Positions 1-6,052 of a stretch of DNA of 7,456 bases are shown here, in pieces (positions within the stretch are counted from its first letter, which is position 1; every line of letters starts with the position of its first letter). The position numbers were made by a program, and so were the translations under genes. The DNA comes from an uncultured Actinomycetes bacterium. GTDB lineage: Bacteria > Actinomycetota > Thermoleophilia > Solirubrobacterales > 70-9. Location: positions 1-7,456 of the forward strand of contig CAMLHB010000117.1 of NCBI GenBank assembly GCA_946479725.1, written 5' to 3'. Below the pieces are notes generated by a model that searched no databases, was not told the DNA's origin, and saw only the letters and a program-made list of their open reading frames with translations.

Positions 1-10
1 ACGCCGGGCG

Positions 11-37
11 GGGGGCGGCCACGGCACGCGCGCCCCC
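11..37. other. GC-rich hairpin after xseB
   Basis: Seven bases (GGGGGCG, 11-17) pair perfectly with CGCCCCC (31-37) around a 13-nt loop, 20 bp beyond the xseB stop codon. No T-tract follows on the minus strand, so it is not a canonical intrinsic terminator. It could be a weak or factor-assisted end of the hxlR-xseA-xseB transcript, or chance in GC-rich sequence. I see no gene in positions 1-57. Confidence 0.25.
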
Positions 38-57
38 TAGGACGCCGATCCGCCGGG

Positions 58-309
58 TCAGGTGGTATCAGACTCGAGGCGGGCGGCCAAATCGTCGAGC
101 CGCAGCTCCTTGAGCCCCTCGCCGACCTCGTCGAGCTCGGCGGCGCAGTAGGTGACCAGCTCCTTGCCCTCCTTGCAGAGGTCGAGGGTCTCGCGCAGGC
201 CGGCCTGGCCGGAGTCGAGCCGGTCGATGATCTCCTCCAGCCGCTCGACCGCGGCCTCGTAGGAGTCAGGCGCCGTCGCGCTGCTCTGGTCTCGCTCGGA
301 CTCGTCCAT
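58..309 (-). CDS. xseB: Exodeoxyribonuclease VII small subunit
   Basis: XseB is the small helical subunit of exonuclease VII; several copies bind the large subunit XseA, and the complex degrades single-stranded DNA in the cytoplasm during repair. The 83-aa length is typical. After a short acidic N-terminus, residues 17-50 match the family signature: SYEAAVERLEEIIDRLDSG, then a second helix rich in Leu, Glu and Lys (LRETLDLCKEGKEL) and an amphipathic tail. The ATG lies 44 bp inside the 3' end of xseA in another frame, so the two genes overlap and are probably co-expressed. No Shine-Dalgarno is visible. A TAGCCT hexamer ends 11 nt before the ATG, so an additional internal promoter is possible. 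The identity is secure from the sequence pattern and from the adjacency to xseA. Confidence 0.95.
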   Translation of the reverse strand: MDESERDQSSATAPDSYEAAVERLEEIIDRLDSGQAGLRETLDLCKEGKELVTYCAAELDEVGEGLKELRLDDLAARLESDTT

Positions 310-1582
310 CGCTGAAACGAAGGCTAATGCGCTCCGCGGCGCCGGCCTCGGCGGCGCTGGTCAGCGGCTCGCCTTCGTCCCCCTCGACCAGGGCGTAGCC
401 CCGCTCCAGGGTCCGCTCAGGTTCGTGGGCCCGCAGGGCGACCGCTGCGCGGCGCAGAGCGTCGCGGCGCCTCTCCATGTCGGGGCCGGCGGCGCGCCGC
501 CGCGCCCGCTCCAACACGAGCGTCCCGATCCGCCGCTGCGAGGCGGCGCGATCGGCCAGCCCGCGTTCGGTGGCGGCGCGGATCTCGCGGATCTTCTGGT
601 TCAGCTTCGAGCGCTCGCGCTGCAGCGCCCGCGCCGGCCCATGGGCAAGGAAGCCGAGATGGCGCGAGCGGTTCTCGATCGCCCCTTCTCCCGCCCGCCG
701 CAGCGCCAGCGCGCAGCGCTCGAGGCTGTCGCGCGCCGCCAGGCAGTCGAGCGGGATCGCCGCCTCGGCGGCGTGGGTCGGGGTCGAGCAGGCAACGGCG
801 GCGACGTCGTCGATCAGGGTGCTGTCGCGCTCGTGGCCGACGGCGCTGATCACCGGCACCCGCAGCATCGCCACGGTCCGGCAGAGCGTCTCGTCGCAGA
901 AGGCCCAGAGGTCGGCGAGACTGCCGCCCCCGCGCGTCACGACGATCGCCTCGACCTCCGGCCGCGCCGCCAGGTCCTGCAGCGCCCGTCCGATCGCCGG
1001 CGCCGCGTGGCGGTCCTGAACCGGCGCGAACCCCCAGACCACCGAGCCGCGCCAGCCGCGCCGCTCGAGCCCGGCGAGGAAGTCGCGCCGCGCCGCGCCG
1101 CGCTCGGCGGTGACGACGCCGATCGCCTTCGGCAGGGCCGGGCGGTGCAGCTGCTTCTGCAGCTCGAACAGGCCCTCGGCCCGCATCTGCTTGCGCAGCG
1201 CCTCCAGGCGGGCGATCAGGTCGCCTTCGCCGGCCAGGCGCAGGTGGGTCGCCCGGAAGGTGAATTTCGGCGACGCTTGGCCGCCGCCCGGGTAGTAGTC
1301 GGGCCCGCCGGCGATCACAACTTCGGCGCCGTCGCGCAGCGCTCCGTCCGCCAGCCCCGCCTTCTCCAGGTCGTTGAGCCAGATCGCACAGGGGACGGCG
1401 CCCTCGCCGTCGCGCAGCTCGAAGTAGGCCTGGACCTTGCTGCGGCCGACCCCGGTGATCTCGCCGATCAGCTGCACCCGCGCCCGCTTGCGCATCTCCT
1501 CCTGGAGCTTGCGCGCGTAAGCGCCGACCGCGAAGGGTCCGGGGAGCCCGGTTTGAGCTTCGACAGGAAGCTGTTGTCTCAT
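266..1582 (-). CDS. xseA: Exodeoxyribonuclease VII large subunit
   Basis: XseA is the catalytic subunit of exonuclease VII, which processively cuts single-stranded DNA into oligonucleotides from either end. From the ATG at 1582 it is 438 aa, normal for the family. An OB-fold nucleic-acid-binding domain covers about residues 15-110 (VQLIGEITGVGRSKVQAYFEL). The catalytic domain follows, with IGVVTAERGAARRDFL (154-169), TRGGGS (216-221), ISAVGHERD (245-253) and the STPTHAAEAA segment (266-275). A long helical region and the C-terminal RGYALV strand (394-399) complete it. The usual T-G-A-A of the first motif reads R-G-A-A here. Start choice: an in-frame TTG at 1600 would add six residues, but the ATG at 1582 has a TAGCCT hexamer 7 nt upstream and neither has a Shine-Dalgarno, so I prefer the ATG. 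It lies 27 bp after hxlR (9 bp with the TTG) and overlaps xseB. Confidence 0.95.
   Translation of the reverse strand: MRQQLPVEAQTGLPGPFAVGAYARKLQEEMRKRARVQLIGEITGVGRSKVQAYFELRDGEGAVPCAIWLNDLEKAGLADGALRDGAEVVIAGGPDYYPGGGQASPKFTFRATHLRLAGEGDLIARLEALRKQMRAEGLFELQKQLHRPALPKAIGVVTAERGAARRDFLAGLERRGWRGSVVWGFAPVQDRHAAPAIGRALQDLAARPEVEAIVVTRGGGSLADLWAFCDETLCRTVAMLRVPVISAVGHERDSTLIDDVAAVACSTPTHAAEAAIPLDCLAARDSLERCALALRRAGEGAIENRSRHLGFLAHGPARALQRERSKLNQKIREIRAATERGLADRAASQRRIGTLVLERARRRAAGPDMERRRDALRRAAVALRAHEPERTLERGYALVEGDEGEPLTSAAEAGAAERISLRFSDGRVRARPEQRDGA
321..326 (-). promoter_or_regulatory. Candidate -10 hexamer for xseB
   Basis: On the minus strand this reads TAGCCT, matching TANNNT, and ends 11 nt before the xseB ATG. 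It lies inside xseA. The same hexamer precedes xseA, and the 11-nt distance equals that of the two TAGACT elements at 5494-5499 and 6045-6050. No -35 element was recognised. It could be coding sequence by chance. Confidence 0.25.
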
Positions 1583-1589
1583 TGGGTTC

Positions 1590-1595
1590 AGGCTA
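1590..1595 (-). promoter_or_regulatory. Candidate leaderless -10 hexamer for xseA
   Basis: TAGCCT on the minus strand ends 7 nt before the ATG at 1582, the spacing expected when transcription starts at or next to the start codon. No Shine-Dalgarno is present between them and no clear -35 is seen. If real, it favours the ATG at 1582 over the TTG at 1600, because the TTG lies upstream of this hexamer, and xseA could be transcribed without hxlR. Confidence 0.4.
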
Positions 1596-1604
1596 GACAA
1601 CGGT

Positions 1605-1624
1605 CCGGGTCACCCGGTTTTTTT
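1605..1624 (+). terminator. Small hairpin with T-run at the hxlR 3' end
   Basis: CCGGG (1605-1609) pairs with CCCGG (1613-1617) over a TCA triloop and is followed directly by seven T's (1618-1624). On the plus strand this has the form of a short intrinsic terminator, but no plus-strand gene lies just upstream. On the minus strand it spans the hxlR stop codon, and the T-run encodes the Lys-rich hxlR C-terminus. It might stop antisense transcription; the stem is only 5 bp, so support is weak. Confidence 0.25.
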
Positions 1625-1963
1625 CTTCCACCGGCGCGCCCAGGACTTCAGCTCACTCAGGACGGGATCGAGCTGTTGGCCGGCCTCGGTCAGCGAGTAG
1701 ACGACCCGCACCGGAGTCCCGGCTTCGACCTCGCGTTCGACGAGCCCCTCTTCCTCCAGCTCGCGCAGCCGCTGCGAGAGCAGGCGGTCGGAGAGCCCGG
1801 GGATCGCCTTGCCGAGCTCCCCGTAGCGCATCGAGCGTTCGGTCAGGGCGCAGACGATCGCTCCCGTCCAGCGCTTGCCGATCAGCTCGATCGCGTGGTG
1901 GAAATGCGGGCAGACCGCCCCACTTCTCTCCTCCTGGATCTGGCTCGGACCAACCGGCTCCAT
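1610..1963 (-). CDS. HxlR-family winged-helix transcriptional regulator
   Basis: This 117-aa protein is a full-length HxlR/MarR-like DNA-binding regulator, a cytoplasmic family that usually acts as a dimer and often senses oxidants or electrophiles. The hallmark N-terminus is present: Cys18 followed by PHFHHAIELIGKRWTGAIV (19-37), the position of the reactive cysteine in redox-sensing members. The helix-turn-helix spans about 45-78 (MRYGELGKAIPGLSDRLLSQ, then RLRELEEEGLV), and the wing is PVRVVYSLTEAG (84-95). A C-terminal helix ending in SWARRWKKK serves dimerisation in relatives. A second Cys is at position 38. It lies directly upstream of xseA on the same strand. A palindrome overlapping its own -10-like hexamer (1975-1989) suggests autoregulation. 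The ligand or signal cannot be told from sequence. Confidence 0.9.
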   Translation of the reverse strand: MEPVGPSQIQEERSGAVCPHFHHAIELIGKRWTGAIVCALTERSMRYGELGKAIPGLSDRLLSQRLRELEEEGLVEREVEAGTPVRVVYSLTEAGQQLDPVLSELKSWARRWKKKTG

Positions 1964-1972
1964 CGACCATCG

Positions 1973-1978
1973 AGCTTA
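1973..1978 (-). promoter_or_regulatory. Candidate -10 hexamer of hxlR
   Basis: TAAGCT on the minus strand fits TANNNT and ends 9 nt before the hxlR ATG. No Shine-Dalgarno lies between, so a very short or absent leader is likely. The hexamer overlaps the inverted repeat at 1975-1989, so a bound repressor would block it. Confidence 0.4.
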
Positions 1979-1989
1979 CTGAACGTAAG
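1975..1989. promoter_or_regulatory. Palindromic operator candidate (CTTAC-N5-GTAAG)
   Basis: A perfect 5-bp inverted repeat, CTTAC and GTAAG separated by TGAAC, lies in the 43-bp gap between the protease stop and the hxlR ATG. Half-sites of the TTAC/GTAA type are known for HxlR-family regulators such as YodB and CatR of Bacillus, though as I recall with a longer spacer. It overlaps the putative hxlR -10, the natural place for autorepression. That hxlR itself binds here is inference. Confidence 0.45.
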
Positions 1990-2006
1990 TGACGGGCAGC
2001 CCCGCC

Positions 2007-3152
2007 TCAACCCGTACAGGGTCCGGTATTCACGCCCTCGACGTCGGTCCGTCCCAGAGCTTCCCGCACCTGCTCGGCGGGGATCGCGAAGCCGCCCCGC
2101 GGGCCGCTGGTGGTGGCGGCGAAGACGGTGCCGACGACGTTCCCCCGCGGGTCGACGAGCGGGCCGCCGGAGTTGCCGCTGCGGACCGAGCCGCTCATCG
2201 CCACGATCGTCCGGTCGACCGGCCCGTTGCCGTAGGAGTCCTCGCTGATCGTCTCCCGGGTCTCGCCGATCCGCGCCGGCGAGAGCGCGTAGGGGCCGTT
2301 TTCCGGGTAGCCGAGGACGGCCCCGTCCTCCCCCTCCCGGCGCTTGGAGCTGATCGGCAGCGGCGGCAGCGCCACCCCCACCCGCAGCAGCGCCAGGTCG
2401 CGGCGCGGCTCGTAATAGATCGGCGTCGCTTCCAGCTCGACCCCGTCCTGGGTGGTGACGGTGGTGTCGTCGGCGCCGGCGACGACGTGGGCGTTGGTGA
2501 CGACGATCTCCGGCGCAACTGCCCAGCCCGAGCCCTCGATTCCGAGCCCGCAGGCGGTGCTGAGCACGCGCACCACCGATTCGCCGGCGCCGAGCACGTC
2601 GGGGTCACGGGCGATCTTGGCGCTGGGGGCGGCGACCGGCGCGGCGGGGCCGAGCACCGTGGGAGCCGGGTCGACCCGGTCGAGCGCGTTCAGCAGCGGC
2701 CCGCTCGGCGGCAGCACGTGGTTGAGGCTGCGCAGGATCAGCGACTGCTGGATGTCGGCCCGTAGCCGCGTCGTCGAGGGGGCGTGGAGGAGGACGGCGC
2801 CGAAGACCCAGGCAAGGCCGAGGGCGACCGAGGCGATCAGGGCGGCGCCGCCGGCGCCGGCGGCGACGCGGAGGTAGGGGCGGCGGACGATCCTTTCCCG
2901 CAGGCCGAGGGCGAAGCTCTCGACCGTCACCGCCATCAGCGCCCCGACGAGCAGGGCGCCGAGCGCAGCGCAGAGCGGCGCGTACGGCGAGTGCGAGCCC
3001 TTGGCCAGGAGCAGCGGCGGGATCCGGCTGCCGGCGAAGGCGCCGATCCCGAAGCCGACAAGGGTCAGGGCGCCGACGATCAACCCCTGCCGGTACCCCC
3101 AGAGGGCAAGGGCGACGGTGAATGCGAGGATCGCCCAATCCAAAACGGTCAC
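2007..3152 (-). CDS. marP: MarP-like membrane serine protease (CvpA + trypsin-like domains)
   Basis: Four membrane segments (about residues 4-20, 24-46, 58-82 and 96-122) form a CvpA/colicin-V-production-type domain, and a chymotrypsin-fold protease follows outside the membrane (about 180-370). The triad is visible: His222 in TNAHVV, Asp252 in RRDLALLRV, Ser328 in SGNSGGPL. Cys201 (TACGLGIEGSGW) and Cys379, three residues from the C-terminus, match the disulfide pair of Mycobacterium tuberculosis MarP, a protease needed for acid resistance that activates the wall hydrolase RipA. Length is 381 aa, near that of MarP. The start is the GTG opening VTVLDWAILAF, just before the first membrane helix; an in-frame TTG lies three codons in. 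Open frame continues upstream only as antisense of the transpeptidase gene. No Shine-Dalgarno is seen; TTCTAT ends 6 nt before the GTG, an imperfect -10. The substrate here is unknown. Confidence 0.9.
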   Translation of the reverse strand: MTVLDWAILAFTVALALWGYRQGLIVGALTLVGFGIGAFAGSRIPPLLLAKGSHSPYAPLCAALGALLVGALMAVTVESFALGLRERIVRRPYLRVAAGAGGAALIASVALGLAWVFGAVLLHAPSTTRLRADIQQSLILRSLNHVLPPSGPLLNALDRVDPAPTVLGPAAPVAAPSAKIARDPDVLGAGESVVRVLSTACGLGIEGSGWAVAPEIVVTNAHVVAGADDTTVTTQDGVELEATPIYYEPRRDLALLRVGVALPPLPISSKRREGEDGAVLGYPENGPYALSPARIGETRETISEDSYGNGPVDRTIVAMSGSVRSGNSGGPLVDPRGNVVGTVFAATTSGPRGGFAIPAEQVREALGRTDVEGVNTGPCTG

Positions 3153-3185
3153 CCGTGAATAGAAGCATGCCGGGAGAGCCTCCTT

Positions 3186-3191
3186 TACCTT
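3186..3191 (+). promoter_or_regulatory. Candidate leaderless -10 hexamer for the transpeptidase gene
   Basis: TACCTT fits TANNNT and ends exactly 6 nt before the GTG at 3198, placing the expected transcription start at or next to the start codon. No Shine-Dalgarno is present. It lies in the 45-bp gap shared with the divergent protease gene, so both promoters must sit within or overlap this short stretch. Confidence 0.45.
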
Positions 3192-3197
3192 TCGCCG

Positions 3198-4931
3198 GTG
3201 CCCTCGATCCCGACCGAGGCGGAGCGCCGCCGCCGCCTCCTCACCCGCACCCTGCCGCTCGCGGTCATCGCCCTGATCGCGTTCGTCGTCGGGATCGCCA
3301 CCGGCACCGGCGGATCGCCTGAGAAGGAAGCCGCCGCGCGCTTCGTCAACGCCTGGGAGGCGAAGAACTTCAAGGCGATGTACGCGGAGCTGAACGAAAC
3401 CTCGCGGCAGCGGGTCGACCTGAAGGAATTCGAAGCCGGCTACCGCGAAGCCGAGCAGGTGGCGACCTCGCGCGCGCTCGACGCCGGCTCGGTCGGCGAC
3501 GCCGTGGACAGCGACGGAGCGACGGTCGTCCCGGTCGAGATCACGGTCAGCACGGTCGCCTTCGGGGCTGTCGAAGCCGAGCTCGATCTCCCCTATGCAG
3601 ACGGCGGGATCGCATGGGACGAGAGCCTGACCTTCCCCGGCCTGCAGGAAGGCGAGGAACTGGCGGCAGACGTCGAACTGGCCGAACGGGCGCCGATCCT
3701 CGCCCGCGACGGAACGGCGCTGGCCGAAGGGCCGGCCGAAGACCGCGAACACCCGATCGGCAGCGCCGCGATCGACGTCACCGGCGAAGTCGGCGAAGCC
3801 TCCGAAGAAGAACTTCCGCGCCTGGCGCGACACGGCTTCCCGCCGGAAACGCCGGTCGGGATCAGCGGCCTCGAGCGCGCCTTCAACGATCGCCTCGCCG
3901 GCAAGCCAGGGGGCTCGCTGCTGGCGGTGGCCGCCGACGGCTCCTCGGTCCGCACCCTCGCCAAGTCGAAGCCGACGGCGGGGGCCCCGGTGAAGACGAC
4001 GATCGACCCCGAGCTTCAGGAAGTCGCGGTTTCGGCGCTCGCCGGCCGCTCCGGCGGGGTCGCCGTCCTCGACGCCCGCAAAGGCGACGTGCGGGCGCTG
4101 GCCGGGCAGGCCTTCTCGGCCCCCCAGCCCCCCGGCTCAACCTTCAAGGTCGTGACCACGACGGCCGCCCTTGAAGCCGGCAAGGTCAGCCTCGACGACG
4201 AATTCGAAATCAGCAACGGAGTCAACGTCGGCGGCCGTTTCCTCAACAACGCCAACGGCGAGTACTGCGGCGGCACCTTCCGCGAATCCTTCGCCGAGTC
4301 CTGCAACGCGGTCTTCGCCCCGCTCGGCCCGGCGGTCGGCAACGACAAGCTGGTCGAAACCGCCGAAGCCTTCGGCTTCAACTCACCGCTGACGCTCTAC
4401 GCGCCGCGGATCGTCAGCGAAGTCGACCCGGAAGAATCGACGATCCCGACCGAAATCGGCGAAGAAGTCGACCTCGGCGTCTCGGCGATCGGCCAGGGCG
4501 AAGTGCTGGCGACGCCGCTGGAGATGGCAAGCGTCTCCCAGACCGTCGCCAACGACGGCGTCCGCCTCCCCAACGCGCTCGTCCTCAACCCGAAGCTGCG
4601 ACCCGACGCCGAACCGGTGCAGGTGATGTCGAAGAAGACCGCCGCAGAGCTGACCGAACTGATGATCGGCGTCGTCGTCGAAGGGACGGGCACCGCGGGG
4701 GCGATCCCCCAGGCGCAGGTGGCCGGCAAGACCGGCACCGCCGAGCTGGGGCCAAAGCCCGGCGAAGAGAACTCAGAAAACCCGGTGCAGATCAAGGACG
4801 CCTGGTTCACCGCCTTCGCGCCGGCGGAAAAGCCGCGGCTGGCGGTCGGGGTGCTGCTGATCGAAGCCGAAGCGGCAGGCGGCGAAGTCGCGGCGCCGAT
4901 CGCCTCGGAAATCCTCTCGGCCGGCCTCTAG
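3198..4931 (+). CDS. Class B penicillin-binding protein with NTF2-like (MecA_N-type) domain
   Basis: This 577-aa D,D-transpeptidase should cross-link peptidoglycan outside the membrane and be a beta-lactam target. After a basic N-terminus (RRRR, 10-13) one membrane anchor spans about 16-36; there is no lipobox cysteine. Residues about 40-150 (EKEAAARFVNAWEAKNF onwards) resemble the NTF2-like domain of MecA/PBP2a and of actinobacterial relatives such as mycobacterial PBP-lipo. The pedestal/dimerisation region carries R164-A-P-I-L-A-R-D-G, a version of the usual RGxIxDRxG. The catalytic domain (about 270-575) has all three motifs: S314-T-F-K317, S368-C-N370 and K511-T-G513, so it should be active. 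The GTG start lies 6 nt after a TACCTT hexamer. It is divergent from the MarP-like gene and convergent, sharing CTAG, with the lipoprotein gene. Glu codons are mostly GAA, unlike the FHA and coiled-coil genes. Confidence 0.93.
   Translation: MPSIPTEAERRRRLLTRTLPLAVIALIAFVVGIATGTGGSPEKEAAARFVNAWEAKNFKAMYAELNETSRQRVDLKEFEAGYREAEQVATSRALDAGSVGDAVDSDGATVVPVEITVSTVAFGAVEAELDLPYADGGIAWDESLTFPGLQEGEELAADVELAERAPILARDGTALAEGPAEDREHPIGSAAIDVTGEVGEASEEELPRLARHGFPPETPVGISGLERAFNDRLAGKPGGSLLAVAADGSSVRTLAKSKPTAGAPVKTTIDPELQEVAVSALAGRSGGVAVLDARKGDVRALAGQAFSAPQPPGSTFKVVTTTAALEAGKVSLDDEFEISNGVNVGGRFLNNANGEYCGGTFRESFAESCNAVFAPLGPAVGNDKLVETAEAFGFNSPLTLYAPRIVSEVDPEESTIPTEIGEEVDLGVSAIGQGEVLATPLEMASVSQTVANDGVRLPNALVLNPKLRPDAEPVQVMSKKTAAELTELMIGVVVEGTGTAGAIPQAQVAGKTGTAELGPKPGEENSENPVQIKDAWFTAFAPAEKPRLAVGVLLIEAEAAGGEVAAPIASEILSAGL
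4928..4931. other. CTAG encoding both convergent stop codons
   Basis: The plus-strand transpeptidase ends with TAG at 4929-4931 and the minus-strand lipoprotein gene ends with TAG read from 4930-4928. The two coding regions thus overlap by 4 bp and leave no space for a terminator between them. Each transcript must run into the antisense of the other. Confidence 0.9.
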
Positions 4932-5482
4932 AGGTCGAGCTTCACTTCGGCGCCCTCTTCACCTTCGGCGCCGGGGATGTGCAGGGTGAGCGGCCGGTTC
5001 TCGGACGCTTCTTCGGGCAGCAGGAAGATCGCCACCGAGCCCTCGATCGGGCCCTGCTGGGCGGGGGAATCGAGGACGGGAATCTGTTCTTCGGCTTCGA
5101 CTTCGCCCTCGAAGGGAAGGGCGAAGATGCTTTCGCTTTCCAGCACCGTGTATTCCTGCTTGTCGGCGTCGGTGATCGTCAGCGTCGAGGGCAGGACCTG
5201 CGGTTCGTCGCTTTCGTTCTGGACTTCGAAGAAGACGCCGAAGTAGGTTTCGCCTTTCGGCGGTTCCTCCTGCCCGACCAGGTAGGCCGCGTCCTCGGAG
5301 TCGTTCGGGTTGAGGTAGCGGGAGAAGGTGACGTTGTACCTGAGGTCGCCGAGTTCGACCGACTCGCCCTCGGCCACGCTCTTGGAATCGCTCTCGTAGC
5401 CGCAGGCGGAGACGCCGACGGCGAGGACGAGCAGCGCCAGGAGCGCGAGCAGCGACAGCTTGGGGCGGCGGAGGAGGGACAT
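4928..5482 (-). CDS. Secreted lipoprotein, acidic, possibly Ig-like (DUF4352-like)
   Basis: The 184-aa product has a type II signal peptide: basic RRPK near the start, a Leu/Ala-rich core (9-23) and the lipobox V24-S-A-C27, so the mature protein should be lipid-anchored at Cys27 on the outer face of the membrane. The mature ~158 residues are strongly acidic, with alternating hydrophobic beta-strand patterns: LGDLRYNVTFSRYLNP, then TYFGVFFEVQNESDEPQVLP, then a strand with the D-x-D-x-Q-E-Y pattern. This resembles DUF4352-type immunoglobulin-like domains of exported proteins; the assignment is by pattern only. No enzymatic residues are apparent. It follows the SRPBCC gene by 35 bp on the same strand and has its own TAGACT promoter element. 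Its TAG stop shares the CTAG with the stop of the convergent transpeptidase. Role unknown; an envelope function is inferred from location. Confidence 0.82.
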   Translation of the reverse strand: MSLLRRPKLSLLALLALLVLAVGVSACGYESDSKSVAEGESVELGDLRYNVTFSRYLNPNDSEDAAYLVGQEEPPKGETYFGVFFEVQNESDEPQVLPSTLTITDADKQEYTVLESESIFALPFEGEVEAEEQIPVLDSPAQQGPIEGSVAIFLLPEEASENRPLTLHIPGAEGEEGAEVKLDL

Positions 5483-5500
5483 CGGGGGCGCGGAGTCTAT
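5483..5500 (-). repeat. Shared promoter/leader element, lipoprotein copy
   Basis: On the minus strand this reads ATAGACT, one variable base, CGCGCCCC, two variable bases, then the ATG. It matches the element at 6034-6051 at 15 of 18 positions with identical spacing. TAGACT (5494-5499) fits a -10 hexamer, 11 nt from the ATG. There is no Shine-Dalgarno; the C-rich leader is conserved instead. Confidence 0.55.
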
Positions 5501-5517
5501 ATATCTGCGCAGCGCTT

Positions 5518-6033
5518 CTAGGGGATGCCCGTCGCGTACCGGTTGCCACCGGCGACGGCGATGCGCTCGGAGGCCGGCTGATCGGACTCGAGCTTCTCGC
5601 GCAGGCGGCTCAGGGCCCGTCGCCAGCCGCGGCCCTGCGAGAGCGAGCCGGCGCTAAACAGCTCGAGGGCGCGGTCGAGGTGGTTCGGCTCGGTCCAGTG
5701 GGACACCCGCACCACGGTGAGACCGCCGGCCCCCTCGGTCAGCTCCCACACGGTGTGGTTGGGAATCCGGTTGGCGCGGCCGCCTCGGCCTTCCTCGACG
5801 ATCCGGAACGGCTCTTCGACCGCGACGATGCTGGTGTCCATCCAGACCATGCGCAGCGGCGCCCGGACCTGGAACCTGGCCCCGGCGCCGAGGCCGCTGC
5901 CGTCGATCCGGGTGAGGTGGAAGCCGCCGAGAAAGTGGTCGGTGAAGGAGGGGCGCACGGCGAGGTCGGCCAAGGCGGCGAAGACCTGCCCGCGCGGGGC
6001 GTCGATCTCGATTTCGGCGCTGATGGGACCCAT
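5518..6033 (-). CDS. SRPBCC (START-like / polyketide cyclase-type) family protein
   Basis: A 171-aa cytoplasmic protein with no signal peptide. The N-terminus, ISAEIEIDAPRGQVFAALAD (4-23), is the typical first strand and helix of SRPBCC ligand-binding folds, where a beta-sheet wraps a long C-terminal helix to form a hydrophobic pocket. Middle strands (GARFQVRAP, DTSIVAVEEPFRIVEE, HTVWELTE, GLTVVRVSHW) and the C-terminal helix (about 118-150, ending in ALSRLREKLE) fit the fold. A tail of about 20 residues (SERIAVAGGNRYATGIP) goes beyond the usual domain end. Members bind or modify lipids, polyketides or aromatics; the ligand here cannot be inferred. The ATG is preceded at 11 nt by TAGACT within an element also found before the downstream lipoprotein gene. 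It is divergent from the FHA gene over a gap holding a perfect inverted repeat (6053-6072). Confidence 0.85.
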   Translation of the reverse strand: MGPISAEIEIDAPRGQVFAALADLAVRPSFTDHFLGGFHLTRIDGSGLGAGARFQVRAPLRMVWMDTSIVAVEEPFRIVEEGRGGRANRIPNHTVWELTEGAGGLTVVRVSHWTEPNHLDRALELFSAGSLSQGRGWRRALSRLREKLESDQPASERIAVAGGNRYATGIP

Positions 6034-6051
6034 TTGGGGCGCGAAGTCTAT
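6034..6051 (-). repeat. Shared promoter/leader element, SRPBCC copy
   Basis: Second copy of the ATAGACT ... CGCGCCCC ... ATG element, 15 of 18 positions identical to 5483-5500. TAGACT (6045-6050) ends 11 nt before the SRPBCC ATG. The match stops just upstream of the hexamer, so it is a core promoter plus leader and not a duplicated upstream region. Confidence 0.55.
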
Positions 6052-6052
6052 G

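Noticed and set aside
425..2248. Long plus-strand open frame (607 codons) opposite xseA and hxlR
   Set aside because: It is antisense to genes with clear family motifs, and its translation is Arg/Pro/Ala/Gln-rich without any domain. Long shadow frames are expected at this GC content.
1989..2765. Plus-strand open frame of 258 codons opposite the protease
   Set aside because: Antisense to the catalytic domain of the MarP-like gene; Gly/Ala/Asp/Arg-rich low-complexity translation with no recognisable motif.
3153..3833. N-terminal extension of the protease frame by about 227 residues
   Set aside because: The extension runs antisense through the transpeptidase gene and encodes no recognisable domain; the GTG at 3152 sits right before the first membrane helix, as in MarP.
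4959..5549. Minus-strand 196-codon frame overlapping the lipoprotein gene
   Set aside because: Arg/Pro/Ala-rich shadow; the overlapping frame has a clean signal peptide, lipobox and beta-strand pattern.
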